A DNA stretch of 61,634 nt, from positions 1 through 61,634 of the forward strand of contig MCFG01000396.1 in assembly GCA_002104895.1 (NCBI GenBank), in the 5' to 3' direction. The notes under the pieces are model-generated. The model was not told the DNA's origin. It saw nothing but the letters and a program-made list of their open reading frames with translations, and made no database searches. A program made the translations under genes and the position numbers. Shown in pieces: positions 44,340 through 56,640 of the stretch. Each line of letters opens with the position of its first letter. Positions within the stretch are counted from its first letter, which is position 1. Source of the stretch: Anaeromyces robustus (lineage: Eukaryota; Neocallimastigomycota; Neocallimastigomycetes; Neocallimastigales; Neocallimastigaceae).

Positions 44340-44643
44340 TTATCATCTGAAGACATTCATTTAATTAGTATAATTATTTGTATTATTCACTAACTTAACA
44401 TGTATCAAATAAAAGAAATTATTAATATTATATTTTTTATATATTTATTACTTTTAAAAATATAATTAGTTATCGAAATTATATAAAAAATTAAGCATTA
44501 TTAAAATAATAATTATAGTTTTAATTATAAAGCATTATTAAAATAATAATTATAGTTTTAATTATAAAGCATTATTAAAATAATAATTATAGTTTTAATT
44601 ATAAAAATTAACTCAATATATCTATATTTAATCAATTAATTAT

Positions 44644-44674
<31 letters not shown>

Positions 44675-45876
44675 TATATAAATATTTTTTCTTAAAAAAA
44701 GAACAGTGTAAAATATGATGATTTAGATAAATAAAATAAATTAGATTAACATATAGGTACCCATCTTCCATACGTACCATACAGGTGTAGTGTAAGTATA
44801 AATCGATATGCTATATGACATATCGATTCGACGTCGCCGCTCCACCTATGTCGTTACGTTCCGCTAGAACATGGTTCCTATACATTCCTACTTAGTCTCC
44901 TTTTACCACGAGCATCAGAATGGAACCGCTTTCTCCTCACAGTGTTCGTAATCATTGGCATAGTAGACTGTAGACTTGCCTAATTCCGAACAGAATTAAC
45001 CAGAGCCTACGCGTCAAGCCTAATGGAATCAAAGTGTAGTACCTGATGTTAAAATGATGATTTAGATAAGGAATAATTGTTGGTTTTAGTAAGATGTAAG
45101 ATTGAGAATATAGTTATTAAAATTTATATTTTAATATTTTAATTAATTTATATAATATATGAATTAAGTATTATGTGTTCAAAATATAATACTTTTATAA
45201 TAATAATATATAAAAACTGAATTATAACTTATTATATTTTTTATGTTTTATTTATAACTTCTTGTTTAAGGTAATATTATAAAAAAATATATTTAGCTGT
45301 TGATAAAAAGAAATAAAAATAAAATTATCTTAGAATATTAATTATAAAAAATATTATTTCCTACTAAATTTCTTTTAGTTAATCCAACATATTTTGATTA
45401 AAGGACAATTAAATAGTTTATGTCCAAACTAATGAAAATTAAAAAAAGACAAAAAAACAAGATTATTAGGACAAACATAATTGATAGATAAAAAATTGTT
45501 AATCATAATATAATTATGTTAGAGTATTTTTATTTATACAATATATTATTAAAATTAAAGTTTTCAAATTATTAAAAATAGTTTTATTAAATAATTAAAA
45601 TCAATAAATAAAATTTTTATTTTTGATTTAATAAATATTAATGGAATTTTGTAAAGAAAAGTATTTTATTTTATTTTATTATATAAATTTATTATTTTTT
45701 ATTATTTTATTTATTTATTTTTTTATTTATTTTATTATATCAATTTATTATTTTTATTATTTTATTCATTTATTTATTTATTTATTTTATTATATGAATT
45801 TATTATTCTTTATTATTTTATTCATTCATTTATTTTATTATATAAATTTATTATTATTATTATTTTACTCATTCAT
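44340..45876. other. Intergenic region with tandem repeat and GC-rich insert
   Basis: Contains three copies of a 37-bp unit at 44,494-44,604 (AGCATTATTAAAATAATAAT in each) and the GC-rich block at 44,731-45,050. The rest is AT-rich with no supported gene. Confidence 0.7.
44731..45050. other. GC-rich 320-bp block flanked by imperfect direct repeats
   Basis: Base composition changes abruptly to roughly 45% GC. Flanks are AAATATGATGATTTAGATAA (44,711-44,730) and AAAATGATGATTTAGATAA (45,051-45,069), as if it had been inserted with a target duplication. Inside, AATCGATATG and CATATCGATT form a perfect 10-bp stem with an 8-base loop (44,801-44,828). No frame longer than a few dozen codons and no recognisable RNA family. 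Identity unknown. Confidence 0.55.
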
Positions 45877-47643
45877 TTATAAACGATTTCTTTTTTCTTT
45901 TTTTCTTTCTTTTTCATATGTAATTCTATTTGGAATATGTACTGAATATAATCTCATATAACACAAAGCAGAAAGATGTAACATTTCTTCACTAAATGCT
46001 GTGCCAGTATAAGAACGTTTTTTATTTTTAATACAATATTCATATTCTTGTTTATAATTTTTAACTTGATATTCCATAATATAATCAACAAGTTTTTCAT
46101 CTGTTGTCTTCTTTTTTTCAAAAATAAATGATTTTCCTTCTTTTTTTATTAACTCATCCATTTGTTCAGGTTTTACTGGATTTTTTAAAGCTTCAGAAAT
46201 AAATTCTTCTTGTGATTCATTAGCTATATCTAATGCTGATACTCCTTGATAATTTTTAATATTTGGATCAGCTTTATAATATCTTAACATATTAATACCT
46301 CTTCTATCTTTTAACTTAATAGCATAGTAAAGTGCTGTATTACCTAAATAATCTTGTTGATTAACATCATTACTTTCAAATAAACATTCACATTTTCTTA
46401 ATAATCCTAATTTAGTAGCAATGATTAAGGCATTTTCATTTTTATTATTTACTTCATTTGATTTTATCTTTTTTCTTTCTAAAAGAGTTTTAAAATCTTC
46501 ATCAACTTTTCCTCTGACAAGGAAATGCATTACCATTGTATTTTTATCATTATCAACAAAATCATAATCAAAGGTATTAAAATTAAATATTTTTCTCTTT
46601 AATTTAAGTTCTGCTGGATAAATTGAAAATACAAGATATGAGGCATTAATACCATGTTCATTTTTAATAGAAAGATCAAGTCTTTTATAATTTTCAAGAA
46701 GAAGTGTAGTAGCAAAATAATCTCCAGCCATAATAAAAAACATTATTGGTGTATTTCCTTCTTTATCAATAGGAATATTAAAATTACAACCATTTGATAT
46801 TAAAGTATCCATAGTGAAAGCATAATCTTCAATACTTATATAATAATTATTGTCATATATCTCTTTAAATTTTTTAATTAAAATAGAAACTGCTGTTTCA
46901 TTATTTTGATTTTTATAATTTATTTTTGGTTTTTTTCTACATAAAAGAGATAACTCGTTATGATTTCCATGTTCTACTAAATACATAAGAGCTGTCTTTC
47001 CTTTTTTATTGACATAATTAATATCATCAACATTTTCTAAAAGATAATTAAAGTTTGGACATAATTTCTTTTTACAACATTTAATAAATGGTGTATCTCC
47101 ATTATTATTAATGTGATTAAGATTAGGTTTTGCTTCACATAATAATGAAAATGAATCTTTATCATTACTATAGAATAATGCTGTATTACCGTCATTATCA
47201 GTAATATTTATGACATCTTTATTGATTCGTAAAATCTCTTTCACAACAAATAAAAATGAAGAATCATTAGTTGCTTGCATTAATGCTGTAACACCATTTT
47301 CATCTTGACTACAATAATCCATATCCATTGTCATTAGCCACTTTACTGCATTTGTTTTTTTTTCTTTAATAGCTCTAATTAAGACATCACTTTTTCTAAA
47401 TTCTGCAAGAACATCTTTAAATAATTCATGATTTAATACATCTTGAATTAATGAAAATTTTTTCAAATCATTTATAATAATATTATTAAATTTTTTTACG
47501 ATTTCTTCAATATAAAAAGGCTTTTCTGTATTCTGTAAATATTTTTCTACAATTAATTTATTATCATTTATTTTATCATAGCACTTTTTATTATTTTTTA
47601 ATAAATCTGAAATTAATTTTTTTTCAAATTCTTGGTATTCCAT
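45877..47643 (-). CDS. Ankyrin-repeat protein
   Basis: 588 residues, single exon, uninterrupted. From about residue 85 onward it is built of ankyrin repeats of roughly 30-35 residues, recognisable from ENGVTALMQATND, DNDGNTALFYSNDKD, NNNGDTPFIKCC, NKKGKTALMYLVEHGN, DKEGNTPIMFFI, NENALIIATKLG, DYLGNTALYYAIKLKD and YQGVSALDIANESQ. The first 85 residues are helical and lysine/asparagine-rich. The last 90 (from about MDELIKKEG) carry no repeats. It is probably a protein-binding scaffold. Many such proteins occur in anaerobic fungi; no specific function can be given. No signal peptide or membrane segment. Confidence 0.88.
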   Translation of the reverse strand: MEYQEFEKKLISDLLKNNKKCYDKINDNKLIVEKYLQNTEKPFYIEEIVKKFNNIIINDLKKFSLIQDVLNHELFKDVLAEFRKSDVLIRAIKEKKTNAVKWLMTMDMDYCSQDENGVTALMQATNDSSFLFVVKEILRINKDVINITDNDGNTALFYSNDKDSFSLLCEAKPNLNHINNNGDTPFIKCCKKKLCPNFNYLLENVDDINYVNKKGKTALMYLVEHGNHNELSLLCRKKPKINYKNQNNETAVSILIKKFKEIYDNNYYISIEDYAFTMDTLISNGCNFNIPIDKEGNTPIMFFIMAGDYFATTLLLENYKRLDLSIKNEHGINASYLVFSIYPAELKLKRKIFNFNTFDYDFVDNDKNTMVMHFLVRGKVDEDFKTLLERKKIKSNEVNNKNENALIIATKLGLLRKCECLFESNDVNQQDYLGNTALYYAIKLKDRRGINMLRYYKADPNIKNYQGVSALDIANESQEEFISEALKNPVKPEQMDELIKKEGKSFIFEKKKTTDEKLVDYIMEYQVKNYKQEYEYCIKNKKRSYTGTAFSEEMLHLSALCYMRLYSVHIPNRITYEKERKKEKRNRL

Positions 47644-47979
47644 TATGTAATGTTAAAATCAAAAAAGTATATAAATTATATTTTAAATAATATTACTATG
47701 TTTTTTATGTTTTTAATGTAATTACAATTGTTTTAATTATTTTTGTAAATGAAAATATTATTACTTTATTTTCTTAAAAATAAAATGTTAAAAAGTTAAA
47801 GTAATTTTTTTTGTTTATATATTTAAATTTTTTTTTTTTTGTTTATATAAACAATATAAAATTTTTTGTTTTTTTTTGATCATCATAATAAATAATTTTA
47901 TATTTTTTATATTAATATAGTATCAAAAGGTTAAACAAACGAAATAGGCTGAAAGTTATTAAATGTGGCTTGTAATAAA

Positions 47980-48010
<31 letters not shown>

Positions 48011-49544
48011 AAATTTAGTTTAAGAATATTATTATTTATTAAAGTTAAATAGTAATTAAATTTATAAATTGTTTCTAACTATCGATATAAAAAATTAATT
48101 AATAAAGATTATGGTTAAATCTTCATTAGATTATGGTTAAATCTTCAATTTGGATTATTCAGACGATAATCTCTTTTATGAAGAAAAAATGTAAAAGTGA
48201 TTTTTCTTCATATTTATATTTTTTTTCTAAATTTAAACTATATAAATAAACTAACTAATATTACTAATAGAAAATGAGTTATTAGTAATAGAAAATGATT
48301 AATTACTAAAAGCATAAAAATATTATTAATACATTAATAATTATTATTTTTACAGAAATAAAATAATTTCTAAAATATTCTAATTATTAATAATAAAATT
48401 GATAAAATATTTAAATTATTCTTAAACTATTTTTGAGGCTTGAATTAAATTTTAATTATTAATTATTATTAAATAAAAATTAATTTTATTATATTTATTA
48501 ATATATTATTGTTTAAGGCTTGAAATAAATTTTAATTATTAATTATTATTAATAAAAAATAATTTTATTATATTTATTAATATATTATTGACATATAGTT
48601 AATAATTTTGTACTACAATGTTAATGAATTGTACTACGTTAAATAACCATTCATTAAATTTTTAACAAAAATTCTAGATAATTTATTATGTAATCAACAA
48701 AAAAAAACAAAACAAAAAGACAAAAAAGAATTTATTGAATTCTAATTTAATAAATCAATAATTAAAGATTATATTAATTATATTTATTTTAATATATAAC
48801 TTTAAAATTTTAATAATAAATTTCATTATAAAAATATTAATTAAAATTTTATAACATTTCTTCTTTCATTTTAAAATGCAATTCATTTAATATAATAAAT
48901 ATTAAATGTAAAATAAATACATTTTATTTATTATATATATTATATTTATGTAAAACTATATTATTTAATTGTAAAATTTACATAATAATATTAATAATAT
49001 TCTTTTTATGTATTTTACATTATTTTATATATATACAAATTTGACAATAAAATATAAATTTTGACAATATTTTGTTATTGTTTTTTTTTTTATTTATTAT
49101 AAATTTATTTTATTATATTATTTTTTTCTTGTTAATTATATTATATTTAGATTTATATTTTATTATAATAACAAGAATAAATTTACATATATAATATTTA
49201 TTTTATTATAAATTAAATATATATAATTTAATTTTTCCTTTTTTTTTAGATTTTCATTTTTCTTTCATTTTTTTTAGTTAAATAATAAATATTTTTTTTT
49301 AAAAAAAAAAAAAGGTTAAATTGCCTTTATTAGCTCCTAAAAAATGTTCATAAATAGAATATCATATGCTCTTTTAATTTTAAATTATATATATTAGAGT
49401 ATATTATATATTACATATAATTTTTGTACTATATTACATATATTAGTCAAAGTTACACAAAATAATAAATAATTAATACATAATTAAAAAAATGAATAAA
49501 TTAATAGATAGATAAATAAATTAATAGATAGATAAATAAATTAA

Positions 49545-49695
<151 letters not shown>

Positions 49696-49884
49696 AAAAA
49701 TTTAATAATTAAAATTTTTTTTATAATATGAACTTCTAAATTATAATAAATAAAATATATAAATCTTTTAAATTATTATTATTGGATGTGACCCATTTCA
49801 CCAACTTAATATACAAAACTTTACACTTTTTAAAAAATACGCCATATTAAAAATGTAATTATTTTATTTAATAAATAAAAAAAA

Positions 49885-49991
49885 AATAAATAATAAATAA
49901 TAAATAATAAATAATAAATAATAAATAATAAATAATAAATAATAAATAATAAATAATAAATAATAAATAATAAATAATAAATAATAAATAA
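49885..49991. repeat. Seven-base AATAAAT tandem array
   Basis: About 15 units of a heptamer, distinct from the common 4-bp AAAT repeats. Confidence 0.9.
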
Positions 49992-50057
49992 TATACAAAT
50001 ATTCATTTATTACCATAATAATAATAAATGTATTAAACATCAATTAATGGGGAGAAG

Positions 50058-51601
50058 TGCATTTCGGAATCGTGCATTTCGGAATCGTACATTATTGTAT
50101 ATGGCTTGATGATAAAATATTTTATAGCCACATTTATCAAAAATAAATAAATAAATAAATATATAAATAACTAAATAAAATCTAAATATTATTTTATTAA
50201 TAATCTTTTAAATAATATTTTGTTAAAAATTGTATATAAAAAAGGACTTGTTCTGTTATCATTAAATAAATAAAACTATTATAATTATTAAATAAATAAT
50301 TATTGTAATAAATAATAAATAAATAAATAAATAAATAAATACATAAATAATTAAATAAAATTAAATATTATTTTATTAATAATCTTTTAAATAATATTTT
50401 GTTAAAAATTGTATATAAAAAAGGACTTGTTCTGTTATCATTAAATAAATAAAACTATTATATTTTAAAAATAATTATTTACATAAATATAATACTAATT
50501 ATTGGAATTATTATAAGAATATGGAGCATATAACAAATAATGCTTCAGAATATTTTAATAATTACTTAAATAATTTATTTCCAAAAAAACCTTCATTTTT
50601 TTAAATTAATTTATATATTAAAAAAAGAAGAATCCTTATCCTACAATGATTACGAAAGGAGAATTAATGGAATCTGGAGAAAAAAACAAAAAATAATTAG
50701 AAAAACTGATGAAATAAAAAATATAATTGAAAATTATAAATATATGGAAAAAGATTATATTTATAATGGATATGATAGATATTGTTGAATTATGGTATAA
50801 TTGCTTAATTGATTTAAATAATAAAAAATACTAATTTTTTATTATAAATTAGTATTTTTCTAACCTTTTTAAATTATATGTTATGCTTAATTATTGTTCT
50901 TGTAACAATATAAGGAAATAAAATTACTTTAAGATTTTTTTTAGCTAGTTTTTAGCTAAATTATATCTAAAACTGATCTATTTAACTATAATTAAAATAT
51001 AATTAATATCAATATCAAAATTTTTAGTATAAAAATATTATTAATATCAATATCAAAATTTTTAATATAAATATATTATTATTAATATCAATATCAAATT
51101 TTTTAGTATAAAAATATTATCAATATCAATGTCAATCTTATTTAGTAAAAATAATAATATCAATTATATTTAAAAAATCATTAAATAAATATTTTTTTAT
51201 TTTTTATTATTTTATTAAAATTTTAGTTATTATTATTACAATTTAATAATAAAATAAATTAAAATATTTTATATAAATAATTTTAAATATAAATAAAAAA
51301 TATTATAAAATATTAAATAAAATAAAAGACTTTGAAAAAATATGATTTTTGTTTGTTTGTAAATGTTAATGAATAACTTGAATCTTTTTTTTTTAAATTT
51401 TTTTTTGTATTCTTTTGTATTTTTTTTTCAATTCTTTGATTTTATTATAATTTTTTTAATTATTTTTATTTCATTTTATTTCATTTTTTAATTTGTAATT
51501 ATTAATTATAATTTTTAATTATTATTTAATTATTTATTCATTTATTTAATATATAAAATTTCATGCGCCACAGATTCCGAAATGCACGATTGCGAAATGC
51601 A
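50058..51601. mobile_element. Internally deleted MULE-type DNA transposon (copy 1)
   Basis: Bounded by 29-bp terminal inverted repeats at 50,058-50,086 and 51,573-51,601 that match at 28 of 29 bases. Each is a double copy of TGCATTTCGGAATC separated by one G (one base differs in one copy). Inside are a ~179-bp tandem duplication (about 50,140-50,465), a degenerate transposase C-terminus and AATATCAATATCAAA repeats. Only the last part of the transposase is left, so the copy cannot be autonomous. I could not identify a clear target-site duplication. Confidence 0.75.
50515..50830 (+). pseudogene. MULE transposase C-terminal remnant
   Basis: Frame pieces read EHITNNASE and LNNLFPKKPS, then KEESLSYNDYERRINGIW after a frameshift, closely matching the end of the longer copy at 55,451-55,867. 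Stops and a frameshift break it. Confidence 0.75.
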
Positions 51602-52855
51602 CCACATTCATTATAGTCTTACATTAATTTCATAATTTCATAAATAAAAAATATTAAAATTTATTACAGTAATTTCATAATTTTATAAATAAAAAAATAT
51701 TAAAAGTTATTAAAATTAATGAAAATTTGGATTATGAAAAAATTCCGCAATGGGGCGCATGACAAAGATATGTAGGTTGCATTTCTTAATGGGGCGCATA
51801 ATTAAATAAATAATTAAATAAATAAAAATATAATATATAAATAAATAAAATAATAAAATTATAAAATTATTTAATATTTTTTTATATTTTTTTATTTTAT
51901 ATTATTTAATATTCTTTTTTTATAATATTTTAATAATATTGAATATTTTTGAATATTTTTTATTTAATATTTTAATAATAGTTAATATTCTTTTTTTTCT
52001 AATATATTAATAATACTGAATATTTTTGAATATATTTTTTGAATATATTTTTGAATATTTTTTTATTTAGTATTTTAACAATATTGAATATTTTTTTAAT
52101 ATTTTTTATTTAATATTTTTTATTTAATATTTAATATTCTTTTTTTTATTTAAAATAATAATATTATTATTTATTGATAAATATATTAATACTAACCTAA
52201 TTCAATGATAATTAAAATTCTTTAATTATCATTATTGAGTTATATTTATTTTTTCAGAATAATTTTGACAATTATTAATTATAATTTATAATTTTAGTGA
52301 TCATCTTCATTTGTTATAATTTATATTTATTTAATCAAATAAACAATTAAACCATAATTCAACAATATCATTTTTATTATAAACATTTTTAATAAGGCTC
52401 GAATTCCAGTTTTTAAATTTTCTTCCATTTTATATTAAAAAATTTTTCAAATCAAAAAAATTTTATAAATATTTTTAATTTTTAAGTGCTTTTTTATTTA
52501 TTATTTATTATCATTTTATTTAGTAAAATATATAGATATATAAAATTGTTATATTATTTACTATCTATTATTTTATTTATTATTATTCATTTATCAAAAA
52601 AATAAAATAAATATATTAAATTTTAAAATGAATTTTTATTTTTTTAATTTTTAAGTAATTAATAAAAAAAGAAATATTTATTTATTTGTTTATTTTCTAT
52701 TCATTTATTTATATATATTTTTTATTTTATTTTTTTAAATTATATATTATTTTATTTCATAACGTGGCTTTCTATATTTGTGTCAAAAAAAATTTCATTT
52801 TTTAATTAATTTTAATGCGCCTCATTGTAAAAATTTAACATGCGGCCCGATGGAG
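51602..52855. other. AT-rich spacer with repeated GGGGCGCAT motifs
   Basis: AATGGGGCGCAT occurs at 51,749-51,760 and again at 51,788-51,799, and an inverted relative (AATGCGCCTCATT) at 52,814-52,826. These may be ends of another short transposon. No coding sequence seen. Confidence 0.5.
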
Positions 52856-53224
52856 TTGCATTTCGAAAATTTGTTTTTAAAAAACTTGTATTTCGTAAGA
52901 TGGCTTGAATATTTTTTATTTAAAGCCACTTAATTTCATTAAAAATTTAATAAATAAATAATAATTAATTAAATAAATAAAGTTACAATTTGCAAAAATT
53001 TTTAAGTCACGTATAATTACGTGGGGCGTATATGCAATTATGCCATTGTTTTGTGGCTTATTTCTACAATTTTTAAAGCCATATATTTAATTTATTGCGT
53101 TAATAATAATTGTGTTGATATTTTATGACGTAAATGTAAAAGCCACCAAAAATTTGGCGAATAAATTAAAACAAAATAAAAAATAAAAAAAAATTTTTTT
53201 TAAAAAAAATTAATAAAATAATAA

Positions 53225-54235
53225 ATAATTAATAATTAAATAAGTGTTTTATTTTTTAAATATAAAAAAAAAGAAAACATTTTTTTTTAAACATTAAAAA
53301 ATAAAATAAAAATAAGTAAACATTTTATTTTTAAGCATTAAAAAATAAAATAAACCAAAATAAAATATAAAAAAAACTTTTTTTTAAAATAAATAAATAA
53401 AATAATAAATAAAGAAATAATAAATAATTAATAATTAAATAAATGTTTTATTTATTTAAATATAAAAAAAAAGAAAATATATTTTTTTTTAAACATTAAA
53501 AAAAGTAAAATATATTTTTTTTTTAAACATTAAAAAAAGTAAAATAAAAATAAGTAAACATTTTATTTTTTAAACATTAAAAAATAAAATAAAAAATAAG
53601 TAAACATTTTATTTTTTAAACATTAAAAAATAAAATAAAAAATAAGTAAACATTTTATTTTTAAGCATTAAAAAATAAAATAAACCAAAATAAAATATAA
53701 AAAAAACTTTTTTTTAAAATAAATAAATAAAATAATAAATAAAGAAATAATAAATAATTAATAATTAAATAAATGTTTTATTTTTTTAAATATAAAAAAA
53801 AAGAAAATATATTTTTTTTTAAACATTAAAAAAAGTAAAATAAAAATAAGTAAACATTTTATTTTTTAAACATTAAAAAATAAAATAAAAAATAAGTAAA
53901 CATTTTATTTTTTAAACATTAAAAAATAAAATAAAAATAAGTAAACATTTTTTTTAAATATTAAAAAATAAAATAAAAATAAGTAAACATTTGATTTTTT
54001 AAACATTAAAAAATAAGATAAAAATAAGTTTAACATTTTATTTTTAAACATTAAAAAAAATTAAAAAAAAAATATTAATAAATTAATAAAAAAATAATAA
54101 ATAATTAATAATTAAATAAACGTTTTATTTTTTAAATATTCAAAAATAAAATAAAATAAAATAAAAAATAATTAGACATTCTATTTTTTAAACATAACAT
54201 TAAAATAAAAAATAAGTAAGTAATAAATAAGTAAA
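53225..54235. repeat. Minisatellite of ~45-bp units
   Basis: Many imperfect copies of a unit containing AATAAGTAAACATTTTATTT and TTAAACATTAAAAAATAAAA, with a higher-order duplicate (about 53,335-53,480 repeated at 53,660-53,830). It lies inside MULE copy 2, upstream of its transposase. Confidence 0.85.
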
Positions 54236-54469
54236 TTGTTCATTTTTTAAATATTTTTTTAATATATAAAAAATAAAAAATTAAAAATAATTAAATAATT
54301 AATTAAATAAATAATTAAAAATATAATTTATTATTTTATTTATTTGTTAATAAAAAAAACTGAATCATTAAATAATAATATAAATTATTATATGATTAAT
54401 TAAAAAAAGAGTTTCAAAGCATTTAAAAGTATATTTATTATAATATTTAATTGAAAATTTTAATTACCA

Positions 54470-55867
54470 ATGGAGGACAATATAGAAATTGAAATAAGTG
54501 AAACAAATAGAGGAAATGAACAAATTATTATTAATAAAAAATACAAATTTAATTTTTCATATAAAAGGAAAGATAAATTAAAAATTTATAGATTCACTGA
54601 ATATAAGACTTTAAATAAATGTAAATCTTTAATTATTTTAAATGATAAAAAGGAGATTTTAAAATATGAAAGTTTACATAACCATCTCGAAAAAGAAATT
54701 GATGTATCTATATCAGTAACAAAACATAAAATTAAGGAAGAAATTAGGAAAAATTCTATTTTTTGGATATAAAACCTAAACATATATATAATAACGTTTC
54801 TCAAGAAATGGGACTTATATGTCCCGAATATAGTACAATTAAATCTCAAATAATAAGAAATATAAATAAAGAATTACCTCCAGACATAAAAAATTTCGAT
54901 GATATTCCCATTGAATCAGAATATTATAAAACAAAAAAAAGAAATGAAAATTTTATGATATTTAAAAATTCAGATCTAATAATCTTTCAATAACCATTCC
55001 AAGCATATTTATTTTCGAACTATCATGAAAATATATTCGCCGATGGTACATTTTATGTAGCACCGAAATTTAGTTATCAGTTATTTATAACAAGAACTTA
55101 TGTTGAACAATTTAATATGTTTAACACTACTTCCATTTCTATATTAAAAAATAAAAAACAAGCTACATATGAAGCATTATTTGAAGAAATAAAAAAAAAT
55201 GCAAATAAATTTAGGAGTAATACATTAATTACTCCAATTAATTTACATTGTGATTTTGAACAAGGTATATCTAATGCCGCAAAAAAAGTTTTTCCCGAAA
55301 TAAATATTAAATATTGTGTTTGGCATTACAAAAAATCATTAGAAAAACAAAAAATAATAATGATATATATAGTTATTATAAAGCTATTTCGAACTTACCG
55401 TTTATAAACCCTAACTATATATTTGATATTTATATTAAAATAAAAAGTATTTGCCAAAAAAAAATTATAATAATTTTCTACAATTTTTAAAATATTTTTC
55501 TAAAAATTATTTACTTAAATATAATGTTAAAATTTGGAATTATTATGAAAATATAGAACATATAACAAATAATGCATCAGAATCTTATAATAGCTACTTA
55601 AATAATATGTTTCCAAAAAAACCTTTATTTTATAAATTAATATATATATTAAAAGAAGAAGAAAACTTATCTTATAATGATTACGAAAGGAGAACTAAAG
55701 GAATTTGGAAAAAAAAGAAGCAAAAAATATTTAGTAAAACTGATGAAATTAAAAATTTAATTGAAAATTACAAAAATAAAGAAATAAATTTATTTAATAA
55801 TGGATGTAACAGAAATGAATTAGTTAAATTATGGAAAGATTGCTTAATTGATTTAAACAATATATAA
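54470..55867 (+). pseudogene. FLYWCH/MULE-type transposase, broken in four places
   Basis: The N-terminus (54,470-54,772) has the FLYWCH-like DNA-binding pattern: KIYRFTEYKTLNKCKSLIIL then YESLHNHLEKE. The MULE catalytic core follows: first acidic residue in FADGTFYVAP near 55,032-55,060, second in LHCDFEQGISNA near 55,245-55,278, CVWHYKK near 55,315-55,334, and the likely glutamate in NNASESYNSYLNN near 55,570-55,606. Breaks: frameshift in a T run at 54,758-54,765, in-frame TAA at 54,991-54,993 (FQ*PFQ), frameshift in an A run near 55,350, and frameshift in an A run near 55,460. Without these it would be about 460 residues and single-exon. Confidence 0.85.
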
Positions 55868-55984
55868 ATATTAATTTAAAATAAATAAATTAATTTTTCT
55901 AGCATTTTTAAGATTATTTAATTAAATTATTGTGTTTATTTAATAATCTTAATAGAAATTATCTATTAGTTATTTTATTAACTA

Positions 55985-56122
55985 ATGTATAACTAAAACC
56001 GATTTATTTGACATTAAATTTATTAATATCAATATCAATATTATATAGTTAAATTTTATTAATATCAATATCAATATTATATAGTTAAATTTTATTAATA
56101 TCAATATTAATATTATATAGTT
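55985..56122. repeat. TATTAATATCAATATCAAT tandem repeats
   Basis: Three copies of a ~45-bp unit at the end of MULE copy 2. The same motif family occurs at the end of copy 1 (51,000-51,150). Confidence 0.8.
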
Positions 56123-56229
56123 TTGGAGCTGTTGTTTTGTGTGCATATGGAGTTGCTGTTCTTGGTCGAGAAGCTTCTGCAGATTTGTTATCTGTTCATC
56201 CTTCCTTGAAATGCACTTCTCCCTTACGA

Positions 56230-56602
56230 AAGATGGAGGGGGAAAAGTGACTCTAGAAGCCGCCATGAAAACTGCTGAACTACACGAGAAAGTCCCAACA
56301 ATTAAGAAAAAAGAGAAGTGCCTACCTTAAGAAACGACTTCTCTTATTCCAGCTATTATGAAGACACCAACTTCTCTAATAACAATAATAATAATAGAAA
56401 CAGAAATAGAGAAGTAATAAGGAAGCAAGTAGACAGTATTATAAAACTCCTACTTGTTACTTATAACCAGCTAGGACATAAGAAATTTGAATGCCCTATT
56501 TTGGAAAGTCCAGGATTTTTGGAGTGGATTGCTACCAGAAAGAATCAAGGAATGAATAGAAAAGAAGAAAATGAAGATAGAAATCCACGTTTAAACTACT
56601 AA
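56230..56602 (+). pseudogene. gypsy gag remnant
   Basis: Two overlapping frames (to 56,330 and 56,318-56,602) joined by a frameshift give the gag C-terminal part with a damaged zinc knuckle (GHKKFECP kept, upstream Cys-x2-Cys lost). It is followed by SPGFLEWIATRKNQG and a stop. Confidence 0.7.
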
Positions 56603-56640
56603 GTGGGAGTAAGCGTCCTCCCAGTAATAAAGACGCCGAA

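Larger units (their letters stand above)
52856..56122 (+). mobile_element. Longer MULE-type DNA transposon (copy 2), right end interrupted
   Basis: The left end (TTGCATTTCGAAAATTTG ... TTGTATTTCGTAAG ... ATGGCTTGAATATTT ... AAAGCCACTT) matches the left end of copy 1 (GCATTTCGGAATC ... ATGGCTTGATGAT ... TAGCCACATT). It carries a minisatellite, a near full-length broken transposase, then the same AACTAAAACCGAT-like and AATATCAATATCAA tail as copy 1. It stops at about 56,122, where gypsy gag-like sequence begins, so the right TIR is missing. Confidence 0.65.
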
